Origin: Dehalococcoidia bacterium
Lineage (GTDB): Bacteria > Chloroflexota > Dehalococcoidia > SZUA-161
Assembly: GCA_030619685.1 (NCBI GenBank)
Contig: JAUXAX010000084.1
Coordinates: forward strand, 1 to 5,622
Direction of reading: 5' to 3'
DNA: 5,622 bases
The number at the start of each line of letters is the position of its first letter. Within the stretch, counting starts at the first letter, position 1. The position numbers and the translations under genes are program-made. Below, piece by piece: positions 1 through 4,826 of this stretch. Under the pieces are notes generated by a model, which was not told the origin of the DNA, made no database searches, and saw only the letters and a program-made list of their open reading frames with translations.

Positions 1-305
1 CCGCCTCGGTGAGGCTGGTCGGCCCCGATGGCACTACCATCGCTGATGCTGCTCTGGGCACAGGTCCAGTGGATGCCATCTACAAGGCTATTAACCGCCT
101 TGTAGGGGTGCCCAACGAGCTTATCGAATTCAGCGTCAAATCGATTACCGAGGGTATTGACGCTATAGGTGAGGTGACAATAAGGATACAGAGTGGGGGC
201 AAGACCTACAGTGGGCGGGGTGCCTCTACTGACATCATTGTTGCCAGTGCCAAGGCCTACATGAACGCCCTCAACCGCCTCCTGGCCGCTATGGAAAAGG
301 CGTGA
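1..305 (+). CDS. leuA: 2-isopropylmalate synthase, C-terminal end (5' truncated by window edge)
   Basis: This is the last 100 or so residues of 2-isopropylmalate synthase, which condenses acetyl-CoA with 2-oxoisovalerate in the first committed step of leucine synthesis. The reading frame is open from the window edge (codons begin at position 3) and stops with TGA at 303-305. The catalytic TIM barrel lies outside the window. What remains is the LeuA dimer/regulatory domain, where leucine binds for feedback inhibition in characterised members. Family hallmarks seen are [15 protein letters not shown] near the start, the strand-rich [17 protein letters not shown], and [21 protein letters not shown] near the end. 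The GTG at position 9 is an internal valine codon, not a start. Citramalate synthase (CimA) has a related C-terminal domain, but the GTGPVDA and STDII...SAKAY segments fit LeuA better. leuC, leuD and leuB downstream support this. Confidence 0.9.
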   Translation, partial: ASVRLVGPDGTTIADAALGTGPVDAIYKAINRLVGVPNELIEFSVKSITEGIDAIGEVTIRIQSGGKTYSGRGASTDIIVASAKAYMNALNRLLAAMEKA

Positions 306-375
306 AACCTGTTACAGTCAGCCTGGGAGAATAGAGTGCCAGTGAGGATACGAAGACTGTAGTCGAAGCTGAGCC

Positions 376-404
376 TTGCCTTCTGTTCTCATGCGTAGTA
401 TACT
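376..404 (+). promoter_or_regulatory. Probable sigma-70-type promoter for the zinc-ribbon gene
   Basis: A -35 element TTGCCT (376-381, 4 of 6 to consensus) and a -10 element TATACT (399-404, 5 of 6) are separated by exactly 17 nt. Transcription would start near 411, leaving a leader of about 115 nt before the zinc-ribbon start codon. A tiny GTGT/ACAC stem (406-417) lies at the expected start and is probably not meaningful. The site suggests the zinc-ribbon gene need not depend on transcription from leuA. This is a prediction from spacing and consensus only. Confidence 0.5.
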
Positions 405-515
405 GTGTGAGAAACACGCTATGACCTGGATTCAATGCGGTTCCCGTCAAAGGCAGGTCCATCATAGGGTTCCTAGCCGCAGACAGCATGGAGGACAGGA
501 TAGCGACCAAGCACT

Positions 516-521
516 AGGAGG
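516..521 (+). promoter_or_regulatory. Shine-Dalgarno site deciding the zinc-ribbon start
   Basis: A perfect AGGAGG lies ahead of two adjacent ATG codons at 525 and 528. Its spacing is 3 nt to the first and 6 nt to the second. The second is closer to the usual optimum, so I chose 528. The alternative would add a single methionine. Confidence 0.75.
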
Positions 522-527
522 CCGATG

Positions 528-815
528 ATGGATTTCGAGGACAAGACCTTGACCTGCCGGGAGTGCGGTGCCGAGTTCACGTTCACCGCAGGCGAGCAGG
601 AGTTCTTCCAGTCACGAGGGCTGCTCAACGAGCCTGGACGTTGCCCCACTTGTCGCGCCGCCAGGCGCAGGGGATACTCGTCTCGAGGAGAGCGCGAGTA
701 CTATGATATCGTCTGCGATTCTTGCGGTCAGGATGCGAGAGTGCCTTTCCAGCCCCGTGGAGACCGTCCCGTCTACTGCAACGACTGCTTCGTGAAAATG
801 AAGGGGGAGCGTTAG
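528..815 (+). CDS. Small protein with two zinc-ribbon modules
   Basis: The 95-residue product carries four CxxC pairs: C10/C13, C39/C42, C63/C66 and C84/C87. They group into two ribbons. The first (about residues 7-45, LTCRECGAEFTFTAGEQEFF then RCPTCRAARRR) matches the 'probable zinc-ribbon' family, in which the segment GEQEFF is well conserved. The second (about 60-88) has CDSCG, the stretch VPFQPRGDRPVYC, and CNDCF. A basic linker (RRRGYSSRGERE, about 47-58) joins them; some relatives have longer glycine/arginine-rich linkers here. There is no signal peptide or membrane segment, so it is probably cytoplasmic. The basic linker suggests nucleic-acid binding, but no biochemical function can be assigned. 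It lies between leuA and leuCDB with its own apparent promoter and a strong AGGAGG site. A second overlapping frame at 568-795 is a shadow. Confidence 0.88.
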   Translation: MDFEDKTLTCRECGAEFTFTAGEQEFFQSRGLLNEPGRCPTCRAARRRGYSSRGEREYYDIVCDSCGQDARVPFQPRGDRPVYCNDCFVKMKGER

Positions 816-932
816 CGGTAGCGGGGGCTCTACCCGTTCTCTGAGCAGGTCTTAGGTCAGGAGCTACGGCTCAGGACTCTGGGCTACGAACATCCGCGCC
901 GCAAGGCAAATCCACGGCTCTTTGAGAAAAAC

Positions 933-1035
933 CCCTGAAGACAACCGAAGGTCGATCAAGCCTATTACCGCCATGATGGCGAACCACCAAATGTCCCCAC
1001 CTCTATGTGGAGGTGGACCCCCTTACACTTCAGGG
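933..1035 (+). other. Candidate branched RNA structure in the leuC leader
   Basis: CCCTGAAG (933-940) is perfectly complementary to CTTCAGGG (1028-1035). The interval they enclose holds two local hairpins: CGCCA/TGGCG with a TGA loop (969-981), and CCACCTC/GAGGTGG with a 6-nt loop (997-1016). Together these could form a three-way-junction-like fold. It does not match a riboswitch class I recognise, and no U-rich terminator follows. Function is unknown. Base-pairing of this size can occur by chance in GC-rich DNA. Confidence 0.3.
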
Positions 1036-1039
1036 CTTA

Positions 1040-1088
1040 GATATCGCTAGCTAATCGCGGCCGATTGCTGGCCAAGCTACTCGATATC
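1040..1088 (+). other. Long imperfect hairpin upstream of leuC
   Basis: Three nested stems line up on one axis: GATATCG (1040-1046) with CGATATC (1082-1088), TAGCT (1048-1052) with AGCTA (1075-1079), and AATCG (1053-1057) with CGATT (1062-1066) around a CGGC tetraloop. That is 17 Watson-Crick pairs in 49 nt, interrupted by a small internal loop and an 8-nt bulge (1067-1074). No T tract follows, so it is not a standard terminator. It may be part of an RNA leader, a protein-binding palindrome, or a decayed repeat. Confidence 0.4.
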
Positions 1089-1248
1089 CCAAGAGCCGCC
1101 AAAGGCAGTGTCTCCGTAGCATTTAGTTCAATTCAGCTTTGCGCCAGCTTACGCAAATGGATTATCAACACTGGTTGTGGTACGATGGCAATACAATCTA
1201 ATACGCAACTGTAGGTATCGCGACACCTTTTGGGGGGTACTTGGATGA

Positions 1249-1255
1249 GGGGAGG
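1249..1255 (+). promoter_or_regulatory. Shine-Dalgarno site supporting the TTG start of leuC
   Basis: GGGGAGG ends 5 nt before TTG at 1261. No ATG or GTG in the same frame lies just upstream, and the TTG places the expected N-terminal sequence TLAEKIL directly after the initiator methionine. The nearby ATG at 1245 is out of frame. Confidence 0.75.
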
Positions 1256-1260
1256 TCCAA

Positions 1261-2517
1261 TTGACCTTAGCCGAGAAAATTCTCGCCGCCCATAGCGGCA
1301 AGAAAGGGGTTAGCCCTGGCGAGCTAATCAACGTCAGGGTTGACCTGATTTTAGCCAATGACATCACCGCTCCCCTCGCCATCAAGGAGTTCCGCAAGAT
1401 CGGCGTCAACGGGGTTTTCGATCCTCAGAAGGTGGTGATGGTCCCTGACCACTTTGTGCCCAACAAGGATATCCCCTCCGCTGAGCAGGCCAAGATGACG
1501 CGGGAGTTCGCCCTGGAGCAGGGTGTGGTCTACTTCGAGGTCGGGGAGATGGGGATCGAGCACGTTATTCTTCCCGAGAAAGGGCTGGTCCTTCCCGGCG
1601 ATGTGGTCATCGGCGCCGACTCCCATACCTGCACCTACGGGGCTTTGGGGGCTTTTGCCACAGGCATGGGCTCTACCGACATAGCCTCTGCAATGGCTAC
1701 GGGCGAGATCTGGATGAAGGTTCCCCCTACCATCAAGTTCGTCTATCACGGAAAAGTGGGCAAATGGGTGAGCGGCAAGGACCTTATCCTGTATACCATT
1801 GGCGATATCGGTGTCGATGGCGCCCTTTACTCCGCCATGGAGTTCTCCGGTGAGGCGATCACTGGCCTTTCGATGGATAGCCGCTTCACCATGGCCAATA
1901 TGGCCATCGAGGCCGGAGCCAAAGCGGGCATCTTCGGGGTCGATGACAAGACCTTAGCTTATGTAAAGCCACGGGCAAAGCGCCCTTATACCGTCTACGA
2001 CCCTAATAGCGACGCCCAGTACTCCCGAATTATTGAGTATGACGTTTCCAGGATCGAGCCACAGGTCGCCTTTCCTCATCTGCCCTCCAACACCAAACCG
2101 ATAAGCCAGGCGGGTGAGATCGAGATCGATCAGGTGGTAATCGGTAGCTGCACCAACGGCCGTCTCCAGGATTTGACCATCGCCGCAGAGGTGCTTCGCG
2201 GAAGGAAGGTAAACAAGAGGGTACGCTGCATTATCATCCCCGGCTCGCGGGAGGTTTATCTGGAGGCGCTGCGCCGGGGTCTAATCGAGGCATTCATCGA
2301 GTCAGGGGCGGTGGTGAGCACGCCCACCTGCGGGCCCTGCCTCGGAGGCTACATGGGGGTGCTTGCCGCGGGTGAGCGCTGTGTCTCCACCACCAACCGC
2401 AACTTCGTGGGCAGGATGGGCAGCACAGAGTCGGAGGTCTATCTGGTCAACCCTACTGTTGCCGCAGCCAGCGCTATCCTGGGGAGGCTCGGGGGGCCGG
2501 AGGAGATTCTCACATGA
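1261..2517 (+). CDS. leuC: 3-isopropylmalate dehydratase, large subunit
   Basis: LeuC is the catalytic, iron-sulfur subunit of isopropylmalate isomerase. With LeuD it converts 2-isopropylmalate to 3-isopropylmalate in the cytoplasm. The 418-residue length fits the shorter, archaeal/homoaconitase-like class rather than the roughly 466-residue E. coli class. The three cysteine ligands of the [4Fe-4S] cluster are visible: C297 in IGSCTNG, and C357 and C360 in TPTCGPC. Other aconitase-superfamily marks are DHFVP (63-67), [23 protein letters not shown] (118-140) and [12 protein letters not shown] (376-387). Translation begins at TTG, supported by a close GGGGAGG. The stop overlaps the leuD start in ATGA, a sign of translational coupling of the two subunits. 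Homoaconitase and methylaconitase-type paralogues share this fold, but the adjacent leuB and leuA favour the leucine function. Confidence 0.95.
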   Translation: MTLAEKILAAHSGKKGVSPGELINVRVDLILANDITAPLAIKEFRKIGVNGVFDPQKVVMVPDHFVPNKDIPSAEQAKMTREFALEQGVVYFEVGEMGIEHVILPEKGLVLPGDVVIGADSHTCTYGALGAFATGMGSTDIASAMATGEIWMKVPPTIKFVYHGKVGKWVSGKDLILYTIGDIGVDGALYSAMEFSGEAITGLSMDSRFTMANMAIEAGAKAGIFGVDDKTLAYVKPRAKRPYTVYDPNSDAQYSRIIEYDVSRIEPQVAFPHLPSNTKPISQAGEIEIDQVVIGSCTNGRLQDLTIAAEVLRGRKVNKRVRCIIIPGSREVYLEALRRGLIEAFIESGAVVSTPTCGPCLGGYMGVLAAGERCVSTTNRNFVGRMGSTESEVYLVNPTVAAASAILGRLGGPEEILT

Positions 2518-3041
2518 AACTGCGAGGCAAGGTCCATAAGTACGGCGCAGATGTCAACACCGATGTCATCATCCCGGCGCGCTATCTCAACATGTCCGAT
2601 CCGGATAAGCTGGCGCGCCACTGCATGGAGGACATCGATAGCGAGTTCATCAACAGGGTGCAGCCGGGCGACATAATAGTCGCTGATACCAACTTCGGCT
2701 GCGGGTCATCGAGAGAGCATGCTCCCCTCGCCATCAAGGCGGCAGGTGTAGCATGCGTTATCGCCAAGAGCTTTGCCCGTATCTTCTACCGCAATGCGCT
2801 GAACATCGGCCTGCCCATTCTGGAGTGCGAAGATGCTGCTGAGAAAACCGGGGCCGGCGATGTGCTTGAGGTCGATCCCCCGACAGGTGAGATCGTAAAC
2901 GCAACCAAGGGGCTTACCTTTAAGGCCAAGCCTTTTCCTGACTTCATGCTCGAATTGATCGACTGCGGAGGGCTGATCGAATACACCAGGCGCAAGATAG
3001 CAGCAAACCCTCATGGGCGGTTGCATGTCAACAAATCGTGA
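2514..3041 (+). CDS. leuD: 3-isopropylmalate dehydratase, small subunit
   Basis: LeuD is the swivelling small subunit that completes the isopropylmalate isomerase active site and helps define substrate specificity. At 175 residues it matches the short class that partners 418-residue LeuC proteins. Visible motifs are [16 protein letters not shown] (11-26), with the mobile loop that contacts the substrate side chain, and [16 protein letters not shown] (60-75), the aconitase C-terminal-domain signature. [19 protein letters not shown] (84-102) follows. The ATG start overlaps the leuC stop by 4 nt, so the gene depends on ribosomes leaving leuC. The last dozen or so residues (after [10 protein letters not shown]) form a tail I would not expect to be conserved. 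A palindromic repeat begins 19 nt after its stop and separates it from leuB. Confidence 0.95.
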   Translation: MKLRGKVHKYGADVNTDVIIPARYLNMSDPDKLARHCMEDIDSEFINRVQPGDIIVADTNFGCGSSREHAPLAIKAAGVACVIAKSFARIFYRNALNIGLPILECEDAAEKTGAGDVLEVDPPTGEIVNATKGLTFKAKPFPDFMLELIDCGGLIEYTRRKIAANPHGRLHVNKS

Positions 3042-3059
3042 GAATTTGTGAGCTACATA

Positions 3060-3111
3060 CCGTTCGTGGTGAGCCTGTCGAACCACCCTTCGACAAGCTC
3101 AGGGCGAACGG
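3060..3111 (+). repeat. Palindromic intergenic repeat between leuD and leuB
   Basis: Two 23-nt arms (3060-3082 and 3089-3111) form a hairpin with a 6-nt loop. They make 19 Watson-Crick pairs and one G-U pair, with three mismatches. The core strings GTGAGCCTGTCGAA and TTCGACAAGCTCAGG are typical of a dispersed repeat that produces spurious peptides such as VRQAHHER and SNHPSTSSGRT in many draft genomes. Lying inside the leuCDB unit, it would be transcribed as a stable hairpin. That could protect the leuCD message 3' end or lower leuB output, as REP-type elements do elsewhere; this is inference. A half copy occurs at 4412-4431. Confidence 0.8.
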
Positions 3112-3118
3112 ATCAAAT

Positions 3119-3135
3119 TTTGTTTTTGAAACAAA
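3119..3135 (+). other. A/T hairpin touching the leuB ribosome-binding site
   Basis: TTTGTTT (3119-3125) pairs perfectly with AAACAAA (3129-3135) around a 3-nt loop. The 3' arm abuts GGGAG at 3136-3140, the probable leuB Shine-Dalgarno sequence. It is a weak stem, and any effect on translation is speculative. Confidence 0.3.
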
Positions 3136-3140
3136 GGGAG
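3136..3140 (+). promoter_or_regulatory. Shine-Dalgarno site deciding the leuB start
   Basis: GGGAG lies 6 nt before ATG at 3147. The frame stays open back to a GTG at 3048, but that longer version would translate the palindromic repeat and has no matching ribosome site. The conserved LeuB N-terminus (KFDLAVLPGDGVGPEV) begins right after the ATG at 3147. Confidence 0.8.
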
Positions 3141-3146
3141 TCACTT

Positions 3147-4238
3147 ATGAAATTCGACCTTGCCGTTCTCCCCGGAGACGGGGTCGGCCCCGAGGTGGTA
3201 GCGGAGGCGATCAAGGTTCTGCAGGCCATCGGCCGCAGATCAGGCCACGAGTTCGTCCTTCACTATGGGGATATAGGGGGAGTGGCAATAGATAAACATG
3301 GCGTTGCCCTGACGCAAGACACCCTTAAGATGTGCAAGCGCTGCCACACGGTGCTCCTGGGAGCCGTCGGCGGTCCCAAGTGGGACGACCCACTGGCTAA
3401 AGCTCGCCCTGAGGACGGCCTGCTCACCGTGCGCAAAGGATTGGGGCTATTCGCTAACCTGCGCCCGGTCAAGGTCCTGCCTATGCTCATTGATTCAACC
3501 TCGTTAAAGCCCGAGGTACTTCAAGGGGTAGACATGGTGGTGGTGCGTGAGCTTACCGGCGGGCTGTACTTCGGCAGACCGAAACGGCAGTGGCGAACCT
3601 CCCGGGGCAGACGTGCTGTAGACAGCTTGGTTTACTCCGAGGCGGAGATCGAGCGTATCATCCGAGCTGGCTTTGAGCTGGCTCGGAGCCGACGAAGGAA
3701 ACTCACCTCAGTGGATAAGGCTAACGTACTGGAGTCATCCAGGCTCTGGCGCCAGATAGCCATCGAGCTGTCGACCGAATATCCAGATGTCGAGCTTGAG
3801 CACCAACTGGTGGATGCCTGCGCTATGCGGCTCATTCAACGTCCCAGGGAGTTCGATGTCATTGTCACCGAGAATACATTTGGCGACATTCTAACCGATG
3901 AGGCCTCGATGCTGGCCGGGTCGCTGGGGATGCTGCCGTCGGCCAGCATTGCCGGGATACCGCGAGAAGGCAGCATGATTTTCGGACTCTATGAGCCGAT
4001 TCACGGCAGCTCGCCCCGCCGCGCCGGGCAGAACATGGCCAATCCTATTGCCACTATCCTCAGCTGCGCCATGATGCTTCGCTATTCCTTAGGGCTGGCA
4101 CTAGAAGCGAATCTGGTGGAGGATGCGATCAACAGCGTGCTGGACGATGGCTACCGGACCTACGACATAATGAGCGAGGGGATGAAGAAGGTGGGTACCG
4201 TGGAGATGGGCGAGCTCATTGCGGGTAAGATAGCTTGA
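3147..4238 (+). CDS. leuB: 3-isopropylmalate dehydrogenase
   Basis: LeuB oxidises and decarboxylates 3-isopropylmalate to 4-methyl-2-oxopentanoate using NAD+ and a divalent metal. The 363-residue product fits the family length. Motifs in order are LPGDGVGPEV (8-17); LLTVRKGLGLFANLRP (92-107) with substrate-binding R96 and R106; VVRELTGGLYFGRP (132-145) with R134 and Y141; VDKANVLESSRLWR (189-202) with catalytic K191; VDACAMRLI (222-230) with metal ligand D223; FGDILTDEAS (245-254) with D247 and D251; and YEPIHGSSPRRAGQNMANP (282-300), the NAD-binding region. ESSRLWR is characteristic of isopropylmalate rather than isocitrate or tartrate dehydrogenases. The gap of 105 nt to leuD is unusually long for this operon and is filled by the repeat and the A/T hairpin. 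No clear terminator follows the stop. Confidence 0.95.
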   Translation: MKFDLAVLPGDGVGPEVVAEAIKVLQAIGRRSGHEFVLHYGDIGGVAIDKHGVALTQDTLKMCKRCHTVLLGAVGGPKWDDPLAKARPEDGLLTVRKGLGLFANLRPVKVLPMLIDSTSLKPEVLQGVDMVVVRELTGGLYFGRPKRQWRTSRGRRAVDSLVYSEAEIERIIRAGFELARSRRRKLTSVDKANVLESSRLWRQIAIELSTEYPDVELEHQLVDACAMRLIQRPREFDVIVTENTFGDILTDEASMLAGSLGMLPSASIAGIPREGSMIFGLYEPIHGSSPRRAGQNMANPIATILSCAMMLRYSLGLALEANLVEDAINSVLDDGYRTYDIMSEGMKKVGTVEMGELIAGKIA

Positions 4239-4255
4239 AGTGGTAGCATTACTAC

Positions 4256-4272
4256 AGCACTCCGCTTGACAG
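4256..4272 (+). repeat. Direct repeat, copy 1, containing TTGACA
   Basis: AGCACTCCGCTTGACAG recurs at 4481-4497 with one mismatch (16 of 17), 225 nt downstream. Both copies hold a perfect -35 box. Here TTGACA (4266-4271) is followed 17 nt later by TGTAAC (4289-4294, 4 of 6 to a -10 box), so it may be a second, weaker promoter. It could also simply mark the ends of an inserted repeat block. Confidence 0.5.
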
Positions 4273-4281
4273 AGATTGGTA

Positions 4282-4394
4282 GGGTGGGTGTAACGCAGTG
4301 AAACCCACCACTCATTGGGAATCCATCCGTGTCAATTGCCCTTTGTTCCAAACGCATTCGGTATCGGTGGGTTCCGCTATCACTTCACCCACCC
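4282..4394. repeat. 113-nt inverted-repeat (MITE-like) element
   Basis: The ends are imperfect inverted copies of each other: 4282-4309 against 4366-4394. The outer 9 nt GGGTGGGTG (4282-4290) and CACCCACCC (4386-4394) match perfectly, and the inner AACCCACC (4302-4309) matches GGTGGGTT (4366-4373). Each end is also a small hairpin on its own (GGTGGGT/ACCCACC, with loops of 13-14 nt). The 56-nt centre has no reading frame of note. I see no target-site duplication, so mobility is unproven. The GGTGGGTT...AACCCACC style is common among short dispersed bacterial repeats. Confidence 0.5.
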
Positions 4395-4411
4395 GACTCA
4401 TCTCACCCTCA

Positions 4412-4431
4412 CCCTTCGACAGGCTCAGGAC
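4412..4431 (+). repeat. Half copy of the leuD-leuB palindromic repeat
   Basis: CCCTTCGACAGGCTCAGGAC shares its core with the 3' arm of the repeat at 3086-3103 (CCCTTCGACAAGCTCAGGG), with one internal difference over the common part. The opposite arm is missing, so this is a truncated or rearranged member of the same family. Confidence 0.5.
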
Positions 4432-4440
4432 AGGCTCTAA

Positions 4441-4461
4441 CCTCTCCCGTCAGGGGAGGGG
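4441..4461 (+). other. GC-rich hairpin in the leuB-SRP gap
   Basis: CCTCTCCC (4441-4448) pairs with GGGAGGGG (4454-4461) around a GTCAG loop, giving eight pairs including one G-U. It is followed by GTTTGT, too few Ts for a convincing intrinsic terminator, although weak termination of leuB transcripts here is possible. Sequences of this CCTCTCCC...GGGGAGGGG kind often belong to short dispersed repeats. Confidence 0.35.
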
Positions 4462-4480
4462 GTTTGTATGGAACGCTTCG

Positions 4481-4497
4481 AGCACTCTGCTTGACAG
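4481..4497 (+). repeat. Direct repeat, copy 2, containing the SRP RNA -35 box
   Basis: AGCACTCTGCTTGACAG is the partner of 4256-4272 (16 of 17 identical). It contributes the TTGACA of the promoter described at 4491-4519. Confidence 0.5.
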
Positions 4498-4519
4498 GTG
4501 CACCCCCCTATAGTAACAT
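4491..4519 (+). promoter_or_regulatory. Promoter of the SRP RNA gene
   Basis: A perfect -35 box TTGACA (4491-4496) and TAACAT (4514-4519, 4 of 6 to the -10 consensus) are separated by 17 nt. Transcription would begin about 4525-4527, close to the first conserved nucleotides of the RNA (CTTTCGGGTC, 4521-4530). A strong constitutive promoter is expected for this abundant RNA. Confidence 0.6.
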
Positions 4520-4794
4520 TCTTTCGGGTCGTGCTAGATGGGGAGCTAGCGGTGCCCTGAACCCGCAATCCGCTATAGCGGGATCGAATTCCCACTCGAG
4601 GTCTTACACTTTCCGGGACTGTTCTTCGTGCATTGGCGTTGAACACTGGGTCCTGCGCGGCAGAACGCTATGAACCCCGTCAGATCCGGGAGGAAGCAGC
4701 GGTAAATAGCAATTTCTGGGTGCCGCAGGTTCACCTGGTGGGAGCCGGTGGCAGGGATAAGCCGGGAGGAGGGGATCGACAGTGGGTGCACGAC
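4520..4794 (+). ncRNA. ffs: Signal recognition particle RNA, large (Alu-containing) bacterial type
   Basis: This RNA pairs with Ffh to target nascent membrane and secreted proteins to the translocon. The S domain is unmistakable: GTCAGATCCGGGAGGAAGCAGC spans 4679-4700. It contains the asymmetric/symmetric loop residues bound by Ffh and a GNRA tetraloop (GGGA, 4688-4691). The stem below it can be followed outward: GCTA/TAGC (4667-4670 with 4707-4710), CAGAA/TTCTG (4661-4665 with 4714-4718) and CCTGCG/CGCAGG (4652-4657 with 4724-4729). The 5' part matches the Bacillus scRNA Alu domain as I recall it: GCTAG/CTAGC (4533-4550), the string TAGCGGTGCCCTGAACCCGC (4547-4566) and CCCGC/GCGGG (4562-4582). 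The 3' end resembles the Bacillus ATCGACAG...GGTGCAC end (4775-4791). Exact ends are uncertain by several nucleotides. Short reading frames over this stretch are spurious. Confidence 0.93.
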
Positions 4795-4812
4795 CTTCGT
4801 TGAATCATATTC

Positions 4813-4819
4813 AGGAGGT
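4813..4819 (+). promoter_or_regulatory. Shine-Dalgarno site deciding the dehydrogenase start
   Basis: AGGAGGT lies 7 nt before ATG at 4827. An in-frame GTG at 4782 would begin inside the SRP RNA and lacks such a site. Confidence 0.85.
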
Positions 4820-4826
4820 CCGGACT

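Larger units (their letters stand above)
816..1260 (+). other. Non-coding gap and likely leader of leuCDB
   Basis: No convincing gene lies in these 445 nt on either strand. There is no Rho-independent terminator after the zinc-ribbon stop: a 5-bp stem at 817-834 lacks a T tract. The middle part (933-1088) can form several hairpins, listed separately. Nearer leuC, TACAAT at 1192-1197 resembles a -10 box but has no good -35 at normal distance. TTGTGG (1175-1180) with TAATAC (1199-1204) at 18 nt is an equally weak alternative. I see no T-box AGGGTGG sequence and no leader peptide rich in leucine codons. The leuCDB promoter is therefore not firmly located. Confidence 0.5.

Noticed and set aside
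289..510. Minus-strand frame of 73 codons over the leuA 3' end and following gap
   Set aside because: No recognisable motif, and it runs antisense to the predicted zinc-ribbon promoter. It looks like chance.
816..1260. T-box or leucine attenuator ahead of leuC
   Set aside because: No AGGGTGG T-box core, no run of leucine codons in a short frame, and no terminator hairpin with a T tract.
1351..1749. Minus-strand frame of 132 codons
   Set aside because: It is a shadow of leuC on the opposite strand, with no ribosome site or recognisable motif.
2706..3086. Minus-strand frame beginning MVRQAHHERY
   Set aside because: It is antisense to leuD and starts in the palindromic repeat, a well-known source of false gene calls.
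3048..3146. N-terminal extension of leuB from GTG at 3048
   Set aside because: It would translate the palindromic repeat, gives no family-like residues and lacks a fitting ribosome site. The conserved LeuB start is at 3147.
4243..4255. GTAG/CTAC stem just after leuB as a terminator
   Set aside because: Only four base pairs and no T tract.
4298..4673. Two overlapping + strand reading frames (71 and 114 codons)
   Set aside because: They cover repeats and the SRP RNA. Their peptides (for example HPSTGSGQAL) are typical spurious translations of such repeats.
4782..4826. N-terminal extension of the dehydrogenase from GTG at 4782
   Set aside because: The codon lies inside the SRP RNA 3' end, and a strong AGGAGGT precedes the ATG at 4827.
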